A stretch of 64,000 nucleotides of DNA from Nitratireductor sp. (GCA_020637805.1 JACKJU010000015.1:1-64000); one strand, 5' to 3'. Shown: positions 18,876 to 27,204, numbered from the stretch's first letter. Notes: generated by a model from the sequence alone, not told the origin. Numbers and translations: made by a program.

Positions 18876-18897
18876 TACCTGGCGCCAACTTCAATGC

Positions 18898-18930
18898 AAA
18901 AAGCCCGCGGAACGGATCCGCGGGCTTTTT
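18898..18930. terminator. bidirectional intrinsic terminator between the small peptide gene and rplS
   Basis: A perfect 14-bp stem, AAAAAGCCCGCGGA (18898-18911) with TCCGCGGGCTTTTT (18917-18930), and a five-base loop. It has T runs on both strands, so it can end the rightward peptide transcript and the leftward rplS transcript, which converge here. Confidence 0.95.
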
Positions 18931-18969
18931 CATGTAGGTTGTCCGACCGCAAACCGGTCAGCGCAAGCC

Positions 18970-19485
18970 TTATTCGCCTTCTTTGGGAGCCTCGGCAGCC
19001 TTCGCTGCTTCCTCTGCTGCCTTTTCGGCGGCCAGTGCTTCCGCGGCTGCTACCTTTTCCGCCTCGATGCGTGCCTTTTCCTCGGCCAGTGCCTGGCGGT
19101 CTGCATCGTTCAGCTTCTTGGCGCGAATGCCGGTGTTCTCGGTGATGCGTGCAGACTTGCCGCGGCGATCGCGCAGGTAATAGAGCTTCGCACGGCGCAC
19201 CTTGCCGCGGCGAACCATTTCCACGCCTTCAACCAGCGGGGAGTAGACGGGGAACACACGTTCCACACCTTCACCATAGGAAATCTTGCGAACCGTGAAG
19301 TTCTCGTTCAGGCCACCGCCGGAACGGGCGATGCAGACGCCTTCATAGGCCTGCACGCGGGTACGGCTGCCCTCGGTCACGCGCACGAGAACGCGGATGG
19401 TATCGCCGGGTTCGAATTCGGGAAACTGGCGTTTTTCGGCAATCGCCGCTGCCTGCTCGGCCTCGAGCTGCTGGATGATGTTCAT
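18970..19485 (-). CDS. rplS: 50S ribosomal protein L19
   Basis: A 171-residue L19, a large-subunit protein at the subunit interface. The core (residues 1-118) is canonical: FEPGDTIRVLVRVTEGSRTRVQAYEGV-type start, RKISYGEGVERVFPVYSP and RRAKLYYLRDRRGK. Residues 130-171 form an extra Ala/Glu/Lys-rich helical tail absent from E. coli L19 (about 115 residues). The start at 19483-19485 (MNIIQQLEAE) is chosen over an upstream in-frame codon that would add 17 basic residues. It is separated from trmD by a membrane-protein gene. Confidence 0.98.
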   Translation of the reverse strand: MNIIQQLEAEQAAAIAEKRQFPEFEPGDTIRVLVRVTEGSRTRVQAYEGVCIARSGGGLNENFTVRKISYGEGVERVFPVYSPLVEGVEMVRRGKVRRAKLYYLRDRRGKSARITENTGIRAKKLNDADRQALAEEKARIEAEKVAAAEALAAEKAAEEAAKAAEAPKEGE

Positions 19486-19837
19486 CGTTTCTAACCTTCG
19501 TTTGCGTTTCCGGCCAGGGTGAGCGCACTTGCCCACTTTGCTCGAAAATCCTGTTCTTGATTAACAAGCCAGAGCGACCTTCATCCGGGTCCAGGCTGAT
19601 TATTGCGGCTTTCCGCGTGCGCCTGGCATATGGCCTGCCGTCTCATCCAGACGATCAAACAGGCCCGTCCCGAACCGGCTGTACCCGGTCGATGCCTCAT
19701 TCTTTCCGGTTATGTTCGGAAATTCGAGGCTGCCTATATGTCAAAAAGCATGATTTGTCGAGTGTCGCGCCAAGATTCTTCGCGAGCCCTGCACCTTTGC
19801 GGTCCTGTTTGAGCTGGCGGGTATCCTGCAGACTTGC
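19486..19837. other. region upstream of rplS
   Basis: A 352-base non-coding stretch between rplS and the next gene upstream on the same strand. It should hold the rplS promoter and leader. No consensus promoter, repeat or known ribosomal leader was recognised; the part around 19700-19780 is locally AT-richer. Confidence 0.35.
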
Positions 19838-20254
19838 TCAGCCGGAAGCCAGGGCGATCAGCGACGCCGCCACCGCCAGACCGGCAACAGCGAGCGGCGG
19901 ACGCCACGGCGTCCTAACACCTGTCGCTCTTTCGGTCCTGTAGGCAACAAGTATGGTCGGCAATGCTGCAACAAGTGCGATTGCCGGAATGCCGAACAGG
20001 TTGAGATTGGTTCCCGGCGCAAACCAGGCAATCGATGCCACGGCCACCGCAGTGGCACAAAATGCACCACCCATTGCACGGTAGAGCGCGGTCAGAACCT
20101 TCAGGACACCATCGGCAATGACAGTATCGCCGCCATTACCGCTGATGATCCGGCGATGATAGTCCGCGGGCACGGGGCCGAACAGGTACTTCGCCGACAG
20201 CAGTAAAACGGCTGCTGCCACGACAAGCTGAAGTGCCATCGGCAAATAGGTCAT
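19838..20254 (-). CDS. small integral membrane protein, unknown function
   Basis: A 138-residue protein with four predicted transmembrane helices (about 5-25, 55-75, 84-103 and 115-136) and a short extramembrane loop YHRRIISGNGGDTVIADG. No family with known function is recognised. It starts at the ATG complementary to 20252-20254 and sits 85 bases downstream of trmD on the same strand, interrupting the usual trmD-rplS adjacency. Confidence 0.7.
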   Translation of the reverse strand: MTYLPMALQLVVAAAVLLLSAKYLFGPVPADYHRRIISGNGGDTVIADGVLKVLTALYRAMGGAFCATAVAVASIAWFAPGTNLNLFGIPAIALVAALPTILVAYRTERATGVRTPWRPPLAVAGLAVAASLIALASG

Positions 20255-20339
20255 TCGGGCTCTCCTCCCGTTTTCACCCCGCCTGCCACGATACACGGTC
20301 TAAGAGCGGGCTTCTACAGGCAAACCTGACTTGACCCGT

Positions 20340-21023
20340 TCAATCACGCTTCTCCAGAAGGTCCGGCCGCCTTTCCCCAGTTAGCGCTTCCGCCTGATCA
20401 CGCCGCCACCTGTCAACCTTGCCGTGATCGCCCGAGGTCAGTACTTCGGGGATTGTCCGGCCTTCCCACTCTGCGGGGCGTGTGTAGTGGGGGTGTTCCA
20501 GCAGCCCTGTCTCGAAACTCTCGTGTTCGCCGGATTCGGCATTGCCCATGACGCCGGGCAGGACACGGACAACTGCGTCAAGCAGTGTCAGGGCAGCCGG
20601 TTCGCCACCTGAGAGAATATAGTCGCCGATCGAAACCTCGATCAGTTTCCTGCCCTCGATCACCCGTTCGTCCACGCCCTCGAACCTGCCGCAGACAATG
20701 ACAACCCCCTCGCCTGCTGCCAGCTCTCGCACCTGTTGCTGGGTCAGCGGCTTGCCGCGCGGGCTCATCAGCAGGCGCGGCCTCTCGTCTTCACCGACCG
20801 TATCGATGGCATCGGCCAAAACGTCGGCACGCAATACCATGCCTGCCCCGCCGCCGGAGGGAGTGTCGTCGACCGCTCTGTGTTTGCCCCGCCCGAATTC
20901 ACGCAACTGCACGGTATCGAGCGCCCATCGCCCTTCCTCAAGTGCCTTGCCTGCAAGCGAATGTCCCAGATGCCCCGGAAACATCTCGGGATAGAGCGTT
21001 ATGACCGTGGCTCTAAAGGCCAT
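20340..21023 (-). CDS. trmD: tRNA (guanine-N1)-methyltransferase
   Basis: Makes m1G37 in tRNAs reading CNN codons, preventing +1 frameshifts. A 227-residue SPOUT protein with the trefoil-knot motif SIGDYILSGGEPAAL and GLLEHPHYTRPAEW, both diagnostic. The start MAFRATVITLYPEMFPG at 21021-21023 lies four bases after the rimM stop, so translation is probably coupled. It belongs to the rpsP-rimM-trmD group. Confidence 0.98.
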   Translation of the reverse strand: MAFRATVITLYPEMFPGHLGHSLAGKALEEGRWALDTVQLREFGRGKHRAVDDTPSGGGAGMVLRADVLADAIDTVGEDERPRLLMSPRGKPLTQQQVRELAAGEGVVIVCGRFEGVDERVIEGRKLIEVSIGDYILSGGEPAALTLLDAVVRVLPGVMGNAESGEHESFETGLLEHPHYTRPAEWEGRTIPEVLTSGDHGKVDRWRRDQAEALTGERRPDLLEKRD

Positions 21024-21027
21024 GGCA

Positions 21028-21555
21028 CTACTCCTCTTCCCGCTCGCTGGTCTCGGCAGGGGGGACGATGACGATACGTCCAGCCGGGATATCGATCTCG
21101 GGGAAGGTCTCGCGGGTAAACGCATACATGGCCGCCGGCCCGGATACGGGCTTGATCTCGATGATGTCACCGGCGCCGAAATCGTGGACGGCCCTGACAG
21201 AACCGAATTCATCGCCATCGGCGGTCACAACGGCAAGACCGATCAGGTCCGCCATGTAGAACTCGTCCTCGTCTTCCGGGTCGGGCAGCACCGAACGGTC
21301 CACGAACAGTTCCACCCCGTTCAGGGCCTCGGCAGCTTCGCGCGTGGTCACGCCAGCAAACTTCACGACTGCCATGTTCTTCTGCAGCCGCGCCTCGAGA
21401 ACCTCAAAGCTCCGCCCCGCGGTATCGGACAACGGGCCATAGTCGCAAAACCCCAGCGGATCTTCCGTGTAGGGCTTCACGCGGATTTCGCCGCGCACGC
21501 CATGCGGCGCGCCGATCACGGCAAGGAGTACTGGATTTTCGGGCTTGGCGGTCAT
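21028..21555 (-). CDS. rimM: ribosome maturation factor RimM
   Basis: A 175-residue 16S rRNA processing factor that helps assemble the 30S head and binds S19. The N-terminal barrel starts NPVLLAVIGAPHGVRGEIRV, and the PRC-barrel half contains DEFYMADLIGLAV and IPAGRIVIVPP. It is followed four bases later by trmD and preceded by rpsP with an intervening terminator hairpin, which would lower expression of rimM-trmD relative to S16. Confidence 0.96.
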   Translation of the reverse strand: MTAKPENPVLLAVIGAPHGVRGEIRVKPYTEDPLGFCDYGPLSDTAGRSFEVLEARLQKNMAVVKFAGVTTREAAEALNGVELFVDRSVLPDPEDEDEFYMADLIGLAVVTADGDEFGSVRAVHDFGAGDIIEIKPVSGPAAMYAFTRETFPEIDIPAGRIVIVPPAETSEREEE

Positions 21556-21593
21556 GATGCGGTATTGGCGTCAAATTCAGGGCAAGTAAAGAC

Positions 21594-21620
21594 AAAAAGG
21601 CGGGCCACAGGACCCGCCTT
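21594..21620 (-). terminator. intrinsic terminator between rpsP and rimM
   Basis: Stem AAGGCGGG (21597-21604) with CCCGCCTT (21613-21620) around eight bases; the minus strand runs into TTTTTGTC. It sits inside the rpsP-rimM-trmD unit, so it is likely a partial terminator that sets the ratio of S16 to the processing enzymes. Confidence 0.8.
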
Positions 21621-21646
21621 CATGCAATGAATGAATACCGGACGAG

Positions 21647-22093
21647 TTACTCGGCCTTGGCTTCCTCTTCAGCCGGTGCTTCCGCAGCGGCTTCCTCTGC
21701 CGGAGCTTCGGCAGCAGCCTTTGCTGCTTCTTCAGCCTCGGCAGCTGCAGCAGCAGCTTCCTCTTCCTTCTGCTGGGCTTCGGCAATGCGCTCCTGCGCC
21801 TTCTTCCCCGGCTGGCCCTTGTTCGGGTTGTTGCGGGCTTCACGCTTCATCAGGCCTTCAGCGTCAAGGAAACGGGCAACGCGGTCGGTAGCCTGTGCAC
21901 CCTGTTTCAGCCAATGCTCGGCGCGGTCCTTGTCGAGGACGATGCGTTCGCCTTCTTTCGGCAGCATCGGATTGTAGGTGCCAATTTTCTCGATGTAGCG
22001 GCCATCGCGCGGCGAGCGCTCATCGGCAACGACGATGGAATAGAACGGACGTTTCTTGGAACCGCCGCGTGCAAGACGAATTTTGGTAGCCAT
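21647..22093 (-). CDS. rpsP: 30S ribosomal protein S16
   Basis: A 148-residue S16. The core (1-85) is canonical: IRLARGGSKKRPFYSIVVAD and GRYIEKIGTYNPM. Residues 103-148 form a tail of almost only Ala and Glu, making the protein much longer than the E. coli form (82 residues). AAAGGAG precedes the ATG. It follows the chorismate mutase gene by 59 bases in the ffh-led unit. Confidence 0.98.
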   Translation of the reverse strand: MATKIRLARGGSKKRPFYSIVVADERSPRDGRYIEKIGTYNPMLPKEGERIVLDKDRAEHWLKQGAQATDRVARFLDAEGLMKREARNNPNKGQPGKKAQERIAEAQQKEEEAAAAAAEAEEAAKAAAEAPAEEAAAEAPAEEEAKAE

Positions 22094-22152
22094 GTTTCTT
22101 ACTCCTTTTGCGCCGGTTCATCCCGGACGCTGGCTTTCAATGAAGGCGCGCG

Positions 22153-22446
22153 TCAGCCGCGTGCCTGTTCGTGGTGCCGGATCACTTCCCTGATGATGAA
22201 ATTCAGGAGTTTTTCGGCAAAGTCAGGGTCGAGATCCGCTTCTTTCGCAAGCGACCGCAGGCGCTCGACCTGTTTTTTCTCCCTGTCCGGATCGGCCGGG
22301 GGAAGATCGTAATCGGCCTTGAGAACGCCCACCGCCTTGGTAATGCGGAAGCGTTCGGCCAGAATGTGAATGAGCGCCGCGTCGAGATTGTCGATCGATG
22401 CCCGGTAATGCTTGAGCCGCGAGACGGCTTCCTCGTTTCTGCTCAT
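22153..22446 (-). CDS. chorismate mutase (AroQ type)
   Basis: A 97-residue all-helical AroQ-class chorismate mutase, which turns chorismate into prephenate for Phe/Tyr synthesis. The helix-1 motif YRASIDNLDAALIHILAERF and the following KAVGVLKADYDLPPADPDRE match stand-alone AroQ enzymes. It lies 14 bases after ffh on the same strand and ahead of rpsP, a conserved alphaproteobacterial order. Confidence 0.93.
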   Translation of the reverse strand: MSRNEEAVSRLKHYRASIDNLDAALIHILAERFRITKAVGVLKADYDLPPADPDREKKQVERLRSLAKEADLDPDFAEKLLNFIIREVIRHHEQARG

Positions 22447-22460
22447 CCTCTCCCCCAGCT

Positions 22461-23990
22461 CTATTTCTTTTTCCCGAAGCCCGGCAGGCCCTTGGGCAGG
22501 CTGCCGCCCATACCCATTTCGCGGGCCATCCGCTCAAGCTCCTTGGGGTCCATCTTTGAAAGATCCGGCATTTGTCCGCCGCCCGGAATTCCACCGCCCA
22601 TGCCACCTGGAAGGCCCGGCAGTCCGCCACCGCCCATGCCGCCGAGCATCTTCTGCATCATGCCGCCGCCCATGCCGCCAAAGGGTCCCTTGCCCTTCGA
22701 CATCTTGCGCATCATGTCGGCCATCTGCTGATGCATCTTCAGGAGCTTGTTGATTTCCTGAACCGAGGTGCCCGAACCCGATGCAACGCGCTGCTTGCGC
22801 TTGGCGTTCATCATTTTCGGCTTCTTGCGCTCCTCGCGCGTCATGGAAGAGATGATTGCCTGCTGACGCTTGAAGATGGAATCGTCGATGCCCGCAGCAT
22901 CGATCTGCTTCTTCATCTTGCCGATGCCGGGCAGCATTCCCATGATGCCGCCCATGCCGCCCAGCTTCTGCATCTGGCCAAGCTGGTCGGAAAGGTCGTT
23001 CAGGTCGAACTCGCCCTTCTGCATCCGCTTGGCCATCGCGGCTGCCTTCTCGGCATCGATGGATTCTGCGGCCTTCTCCACGAGCGAAACGACATCGCCC
23101 ATGCCAAGTATGCGGTCGGCGATGCGCGAGGGATGGAAGTCCTCGAGCGCATCCATTTTCTCGCCGGTACCGATCAGCTTGATCGGCTTGCCGGTAACTG
23201 CCCGCATGGAGAGAGCGGCACCACCACGGCCATCGCCGTCGATGCGCGTGAGCACGATGCCGGTGATACCGACACGGCTGTCGAACGAGGTCGCCAGATT
23301 GACGGCATCCTGACCTGTCAGGGAGTCGGCAACGAGCAGGATTTCATGCGGGCCGGCGGCGGACTTGATGTCCGCCATCTCCACCATCAGCGCTTCGTCG
23401 ATATGCGTGCGGCCGGCAGTATCGAGGATGACGACATCGTAACCGCCGAGTTTTGCCGCCTGTTGCGCGCGGCTCGCAATTGCGACCGGATCCTGCCCAT
23501 CGACGATCGGAAGTGTATCAACCCCGGTCTGTACGCCGAGCTGGCGAAGCTGTTCCTGGGCGGCGGGCCTGCGCGTGTCGAGCGAGGCCATCAGAACCTT
23601 CTTGCGGCCCTTCTCGGTGAGCCGCTTGGCAATCTTGGCCGAGGTGGTGGTCTTGCCCGATCCCTGCAGGCCCACCATCATGATCGAGACCGGCGGAGCC
23701 GCATTCAGGTCGATCGATTCGGCATCCGAACCCAGCACGTTGACCAGTTCGTCGTGAACGATCTTGACGACCATCTGGCCCGGCGTGACCGACTTGACCA
23801 CTTCCGCGCCAACGGCCTTTTCACGCACCGCTTCGGTGAATTCGCGAACCACCTCAAGCGCGACATCTGCCTCGATGAGCGCGCGCCGGACCTCGCGAAG
23901 CGCAGCCGACACATCCTTGTCGGAAAGCGCGCCGCGCCTGGTAAGTCCGTCGAATATGCCGCTCAGGCGGTCTGAAAGCGATTCAAACAC
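22461..23990 (-). CDS. ffh: signal recognition particle protein Ffh
   Basis: The SRP54 GTPase that, with 4.5S RNA and FtsY, delivers nascent membrane proteins to the translocon. In 509 residues: N domain (1-85), G domain with GLQGSGKTTTSAK (107-119), DTAGRTHIDE and TRIDGDGRGGAAL, then the Met-rich M domain (from about 320) and a Gly/Met/Pro-rich tail. The likely start is GTG at 23988-23990 behind AGAGGAAG, whose first bases come from the edge of an intergenic repeat. Confidence 0.98.
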   Translation of the reverse strand: MFESLSDRLSGIFDGLTRRGALSDKDVSAALREVRRALIEADVALEVVREFTEAVREKAVGAEVVKSVTPGQMVVKIVHDELVNVLGSDAESIDLNAAPPVSIMMVGLQGSGKTTTSAKIAKRLTEKGRKKVLMASLDTRRPAAQEQLRQLGVQTGVDTLPIVDGQDPVAIASRAQQAAKLGGYDVVILDTAGRTHIDEALMVEMADIKSAAGPHEILLVADSLTGQDAVNLATSFDSRVGITGIVLTRIDGDGRGGAALSMRAVTGKPIKLIGTGEKMDALEDFHPSRIADRILGMGDVVSLVEKAAESIDAEKAAAMAKRMQKGEFDLNDLSDQLGQMQKLGGMGGIMGMLPGIGKMKKQIDAAGIDDSIFKRQQAIISSMTREERKKPKMMNAKRKQRVASGSGTSVQEINKLLKMHQQMADMMRKMSKGKGPFGGMGGGMMQKMLGGMGGGGLPGLPGGMGGGIPGGGQMPDLSKMDPKELERMAREMGMGGSLPKGLPGFGKKK

Positions 23991-24000
23991 TGTTTCTTCC

Positions 24001-24115
24001 TCTAGATCGTTTCACCTTCAGGTGAAAACGACAGCTTTCGGCAAGCAACTGAATTCATCAATGCATTTCGACCTTGCCGTTTACGTCAAGATCGAAATTG
24101 CCCCAGCTTGCCGGG
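24001..24115. repeat. CTAG-ended intergenic repeat, left-half copy
   Basis: Begins TCTAGATCGTTTCACCTTCA and matches the copies at 46.06 and 57.81 kb over the left module; the copy at 57.81 kb also shares the 3' part ending near CCAG..GCCGGG. An internal hairpin, ATTTCGACCTTG/CAAGATCGAAAT, lies at 24065-24096. The right inverted end found in the 46 kb copy is missing. Its left edge touches the ffh Shine-Dalgarno sequence, so ffh must be transcribed through it or from within it. Confidence 0.75.
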
Positions 24116-24202
24116 TTCTTTCCCTGCAAGATGGTTATCCCGCCAACCTGAACCAAACGAACCGTCAGGATTTTCCTGACCAATCGCATCAAAGCCGCAA
24201 AG

Positions 24203-24238
24203 CAAAAATCACCTGAGGGCGCATCGCGCTGTCAGGTG
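24203..24238 (-). terminator. orphan leftward intrinsic terminator
   Basis: Stem CACCTGA (24210-24216) with TCAGGTG (24232-24238), extended by an inner GCGC/GCGC pairing; the minus strand continues ATTTTTGC. The only genes nearby on that strand are ffh, which starts 215 bases further on, and a gene ending at 24993 beyond the rightward trmO. It therefore suggests an unannotated small transcript. Confidence 0.55.
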
Positions 24239-24345
24239 TTGACCTCCGGGTGCGGACTGTTTCCTTTTCCATGGGGACGGAAGCAGGCCATCATCTAAGC
24301 CCCGGTCGGCGGCTTGAATATGGTCTCTGTCACGAGATAGGCGGC
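24205..24345 (-). ncRNA. candidate small RNA ending at the orphan terminator
   Basis: Minus-strand TTGACT (complement of 24368-24373) and TTTATG (complement of 24345-24350), 17 bases apart, could start an RNA near 24340 that ends at the terminator at 24203-24238. It would be about 135 bases long, with a short TCTC/GAGA hairpin near its 5' end and GGGG/CCCC pairing in the middle. No coding potential is evident. It was not matched to 4.5S, 6S or another known family; treat it as a hypothesis. Confidence 0.3.
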
Positions 24346-24460
24346 ATAAACAGGCAAAAGCCCGCAAAGTCAAGGAAAATGACCAATCCGGGCGGGCGTC
24401 GCCCACCCCTGCGTCCCGATGCACGCTTGTCCGGACCGGCCAGACGGCTATCGTGCCGCC

Positions 24461-24958
24461 ATGACCGAACATCCATCATCAAACAGTACCACCATCCGCC
24501 CGGGAGAAAAGGCCATCGACCACGATGCAAGTCGCGATACCTTTGTCCAGTTCATCGGCAGGATACACACGCCCTTTCGCGACCGTTCGGACTGCCCACG
24601 CCAGGGCGACGTGGAAAACGGCCCGGTTTGCACACTGGAAATAGATCCGGCATGGGCCGAAGCGCTGACGGGAATCGGCCACAACGAGCAGCTGGAGGTT
24701 CTCTATTGGCTGGACAGGGCGCGGCGCGACCTCGTGGTGCAGAACCCCCGGCATGCCAAGGAGCCGGCGGGCACTTTTTCACTGCGCTCGCCGAACAGGC
24801 CCAACCCCGTCGGTGTTTCGGTTGTGCAACTGCTCTCGGTTGAGGGCTGCACGCTGAAGGTTCGTGGCCTTGACTGTCTCGACGGCACGCCACTGATCGA
24901 CATCAAGCCGGCACGCTCGTCGTTTCTTTCCAACATCCGGGAAAATGCCCCGGAATAA
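24461..24958 (+). CDS. trmO: tRNA (adenine-N6)-methyltransferase TrmO (TsaA family)
   Basis: A 165-residue SAM-dependent enzyme that N6-methylates t6A37 of some tRNAs. The beta-barrel fold motifs are present: FVQFIGRIHTPF, the core SLRSPNRPNPVGVSVVQL and DGTPLIDIKPA. The ATG at 24461 opens a Ser/Thr-rich leader of about 28 residues before the domain. It converges with the FemAB-like gene. Confidence 0.92.
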   Translation: MTEHPSSNSTTIRPGEKAIDHDASRDTFVQFIGRIHTPFRDRSDCPRQGDVENGPVCTLEIDPAWAEALTGIGHNEQLEVLYWLDRARRDLVVQNPRHAKEPAGTFSLRSPNRPNPVGVSVVQLLSVEGCTLKVRGLDCLDGTPLIDIKPARSSFLSNIRENAPE

Positions 24959-24992
24959 CCCCGCGCGCGCGGCGCAAACAGTCTACCCGAGC

Positions 24993-26234
24993 TCAGAATA
25001 CCTTTCTTGCCAGCAGGTTTCGCAGCCCCACCGGCAAATGCATCCAGAGCTGCTTTGCAAGCGGACGCAGGGTCGCGAGCCAGAACTCGCAATACAGCCT
25101 GCCCCTCAGCGAAACCGGCATCGAGAAATCGGTAACCGTCGCCTGGTTTTCCGTCCAAGTCATCTTGTAGGGAACGGATGGGATCATGAAATCAACGACC
25201 TTCAGCTTTCGCGAGAAACAGGTCTTGATCACTTCGCCCAGATGCAGTTTTCCGGGGCCAACCGGTTCGTACTCGGGATCCATTGCCGACATGAAGGCAT
25301 AGTAGCGGCCCTTGTAGACGAACCCCCACTGGTCGGCGATGGGCTTTCCGTCATGGACAAGCGACATGGCCAGCACCTCGACACCCTTGACCTTGCCTTG
25401 TGCGAATCTGCCGACAAAGCGCCGGAAGTCATCGTCCTGAAAGGCGCGGGAGGTTATGCCGTTGCGGTCAAGCCAGTCCTGCCTCCCCACGAAGGTACGC
25501 TGAACCACCTCGCGCACAAGTTGACCGGAAGAAGCGGCCTCGTGCTCGACCTCGCCCGTGCGTTCCAGACGATTGATCGAATTGCGCATGTTCTTGCGCG
25601 TCTTCGACTTGACCGTCTTGTGGTAGGTTTCGAAATCGGGCCAGTTTGAAATTGGCACGTATGGAGAATGGTCGACTTCACCGACCGGATGCGCGATGCC
25701 ATGGATCACGCGCGCAAGCATGCTGTCGAGGCGCACTTGGCCCAGATGTAGAAAGTCGGCACCGGAGGTTCGCACGAGTTTCTCGAATGTGGCGGCGAAC
25801 CTTTCCGGCGCCATGCCCTTCAGGGCCAGCATGTCGGTGTATTGCTGAAACGGTTCGGCGAGACCGGTAAGAACCTTCAGCCGTTTCACCCGCGACACCT
25901 TGAGCGGCAGCAGGCCTGCTATGCGGCCTGAACAACGCCAGACCGCAACCGCAGGCACGTCCTTGCCCCCGCTTTCCCGCTGCATCTCGATCCAGTTGGC
26001 GCACCAGTCGAAGGACTGGAACAATACGGTGTCCCCGCACTCTTCTTCCAGTTCACGCCATTCGGTTTCCAGGGCCAGGACGGCGTCCATTCCGGTCACC
26101 AGTTCGGAATCGAGGCCGGCGCTGGAGAAACGCCAGTATTCGATTACAGGAGGTGCAGGAGCTTTTACGCCTACAAGTGGTCCGGGAAGGCCCATGGCCT
26201 CACCTGCTTCACGCTTGTGAACCGAAATGTTCAT
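24993..26234 (-). CDS. FemAB/CelD-like GNAT-fold acyltransferase
   Basis: About 413 residues with the duplicated GNAT-like (PF13480, formerly CelD cellulose-biosynthesis) domain: EWRELEEECGDTVLFQSFDW near the N-terminus, SKTRKNMRNSINRLER in the middle and YYAFMSAMDPEYEPVGPG towards the end. Relatives transfer acyl or aminoacyl groups to cell-envelope or small-molecule substrates. The start at 26232-26234 follows AAGGCGGAAAG; an upstream in-frame ATG (26264) would overlap the preceding gene by 17 bases. It forms an operon with the JmjC-like gene. Confidence 0.82.
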   Translation of the reverse strand: MNISVHKREAGEAMGLPGPLVGVKAPAPPVIEYWRFSSAGLDSELVTGMDAVLALETEWRELEEECGDTVLFQSFDWCANWIEMQRESGGKDVPAVAVWRCSGRIAGLLPLKVSRVKRLKVLTGLAEPFQQYTDMLALKGMAPERFAATFEKLVRTSGADFLHLGQVRLDSMLARVIHGIAHPVGEVDHSPYVPISNWPDFETYHKTVKSKTRKNMRNSINRLERTGEVEHEAASSGQLVREVVQRTFVGRQDWLDRNGITSRAFQDDDFRRFVGRFAQGKVKGVEVLAMSLVHDGKPIADQWGFVYKGRYYAFMSAMDPEYEPVGPGKLHLGEVIKTCFSRKLKVVDFMIPSVPYKMTWTENQATVTDFSMPVSLRGRLYCEFWLATLRPLAKQLWMHLPVGLRNLLARKVF

Positions 26235-26247
26235 CAGCTTTCCGCCT

Positions 26248-27204
26248 TCATTTGCGAACTTCATAAGGGGTGATGTCCGACACCGAGGACGGAGCCGAAG
26301 GGTCCACCTTGAAGTCGATCATGTATGGTTTTTCCGCCTTGCGGTGCAGGCCGGAAAATTTCACGGCTGCAGCAAGGCCGGTCTTTGCCAACGCAACCGG
26401 ACCACCTTCCTGGTGCTTGAGGTTGCTGAAACCCGCCTTGCGCAGCATGCCGTTGGCATAGTGCACCGCGTAGGATGTGCGGATGTCATTGGTGTAGTGC
26501 TCGGTGGTGATCGAGACGTTCAGGCAATCCATGTTCTCGACCCGGTGCGGAAGGTTGAGCGGCCAGTAGAGCATGTAGCCCGGCTCCAGGTCGTAGACGT
26601 TGGCGCCGTTGTCGAGTGCCTCGCTGTAGGGCATGTCGGTCTCGTGCAACTCACCAAGAATGAGCTTTTCGATTGCCGGCTGCGGCAGATAGGGCGGCTC
26701 TGCGGGATAGACCCAGACTCGCTTCTTGCCACGGATCTGCCAGAGCATCTGGCCCGGCACGTCGGCATGATACGGCACGTAGACGTTCGGCGACGAAATC
26801 AGGATGGTCATGATGTGGCGGTAGGTCTTGAGACCGGGCACGCGCATCTCGAATTCGCGGAAGATGTCTTCCAGCAGGTCTCCGTATGCGGAATTGGCCT
26901 TCTGCGGCGCACGAAGGTTGATCCAGATATCGCCCTTCTGGACGGCATCGATCAGTTCCATTCCTGAAAGCCCGCCGAACTCGCCTTCGCGGCGGCGTTT
27001 GGGGCCGTCAGCACCGCTGGATCGTGTGTTGACGTGGTAGTCCTGGCGCTCGACTGCCTCAAGAAGCTTTGCAAGCGCCTCGTTGGTGAACAGTTCGGAC
27101 CTGTGCAGATTGTGCCGCATCATCAGCTGTTCACGGCCCCAGCCAGCTGCGTATTCCGGTTTCCAGTCAGCCATGATGTGTCCGGTCGTGATATCGCGCA
27201 TCAT
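26248..27204 (-). CDS. JmjC/cupin-like Fe(II) dioxygenase-type protein
   Basis: A 318-residue protein with a cupin fold of the JmjC-like type: metal ligands are likely His and Asp in VPYHADVPGQMLWQIRGKK (about residues 143-161) and His in WPLNLPHRVENM (about residue 221). Such enzymes usually hydroxylate amino acids, peptides or small metabolites with 2-oxoglutarate. AAGGAG stands seven bases before the ATG at 27204. The FemAB-like gene starts 13 bases downstream, so the two are probably functionally linked. Confidence 0.75.
   Translation of the reverse strand: MMRDITTGHIMADWKPEYAAGWGREQLMMRHNLHRSELFTNEALAKLLEAVERQDYHVNTRSSGADGPKRRREGEFGGLSGMELIDAVQKGDIWINLRAPQKANSAYGDLLEDIFREFEMRVPGLKTYRHIMTILISSPNVYVPYHADVPGQMLWQIRGKKRVWVYPAEPPYLPQPAIEKLILGELHETDMPYSEALDNGANVYDLEPGYMLYWPLNLPHRVENMDCLNVSITTEHYTNDIRTSYAVHYANGMLRKAGFSNLKHQEGGPVALAKTGLAAAVKFSGLHRKAEKPYMIDFKVDPSAPSSVSDITPYEVRK

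Larger units (their letters stand above)
23991..24460. other. divergent intergenic region ffh / trmO
   Basis: A 470-base gap. It holds a copy of the CTAG-ended repeat (24001-24115), a perfect small hairpin GTCAGGA/TCCTGAC (24164-24180), and a terminator-like hairpin pointing left (24203-24238) with no gene upstream of it. The remaining part (24239-24460) should contain the trmO promoter. Confidence 0.6.
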
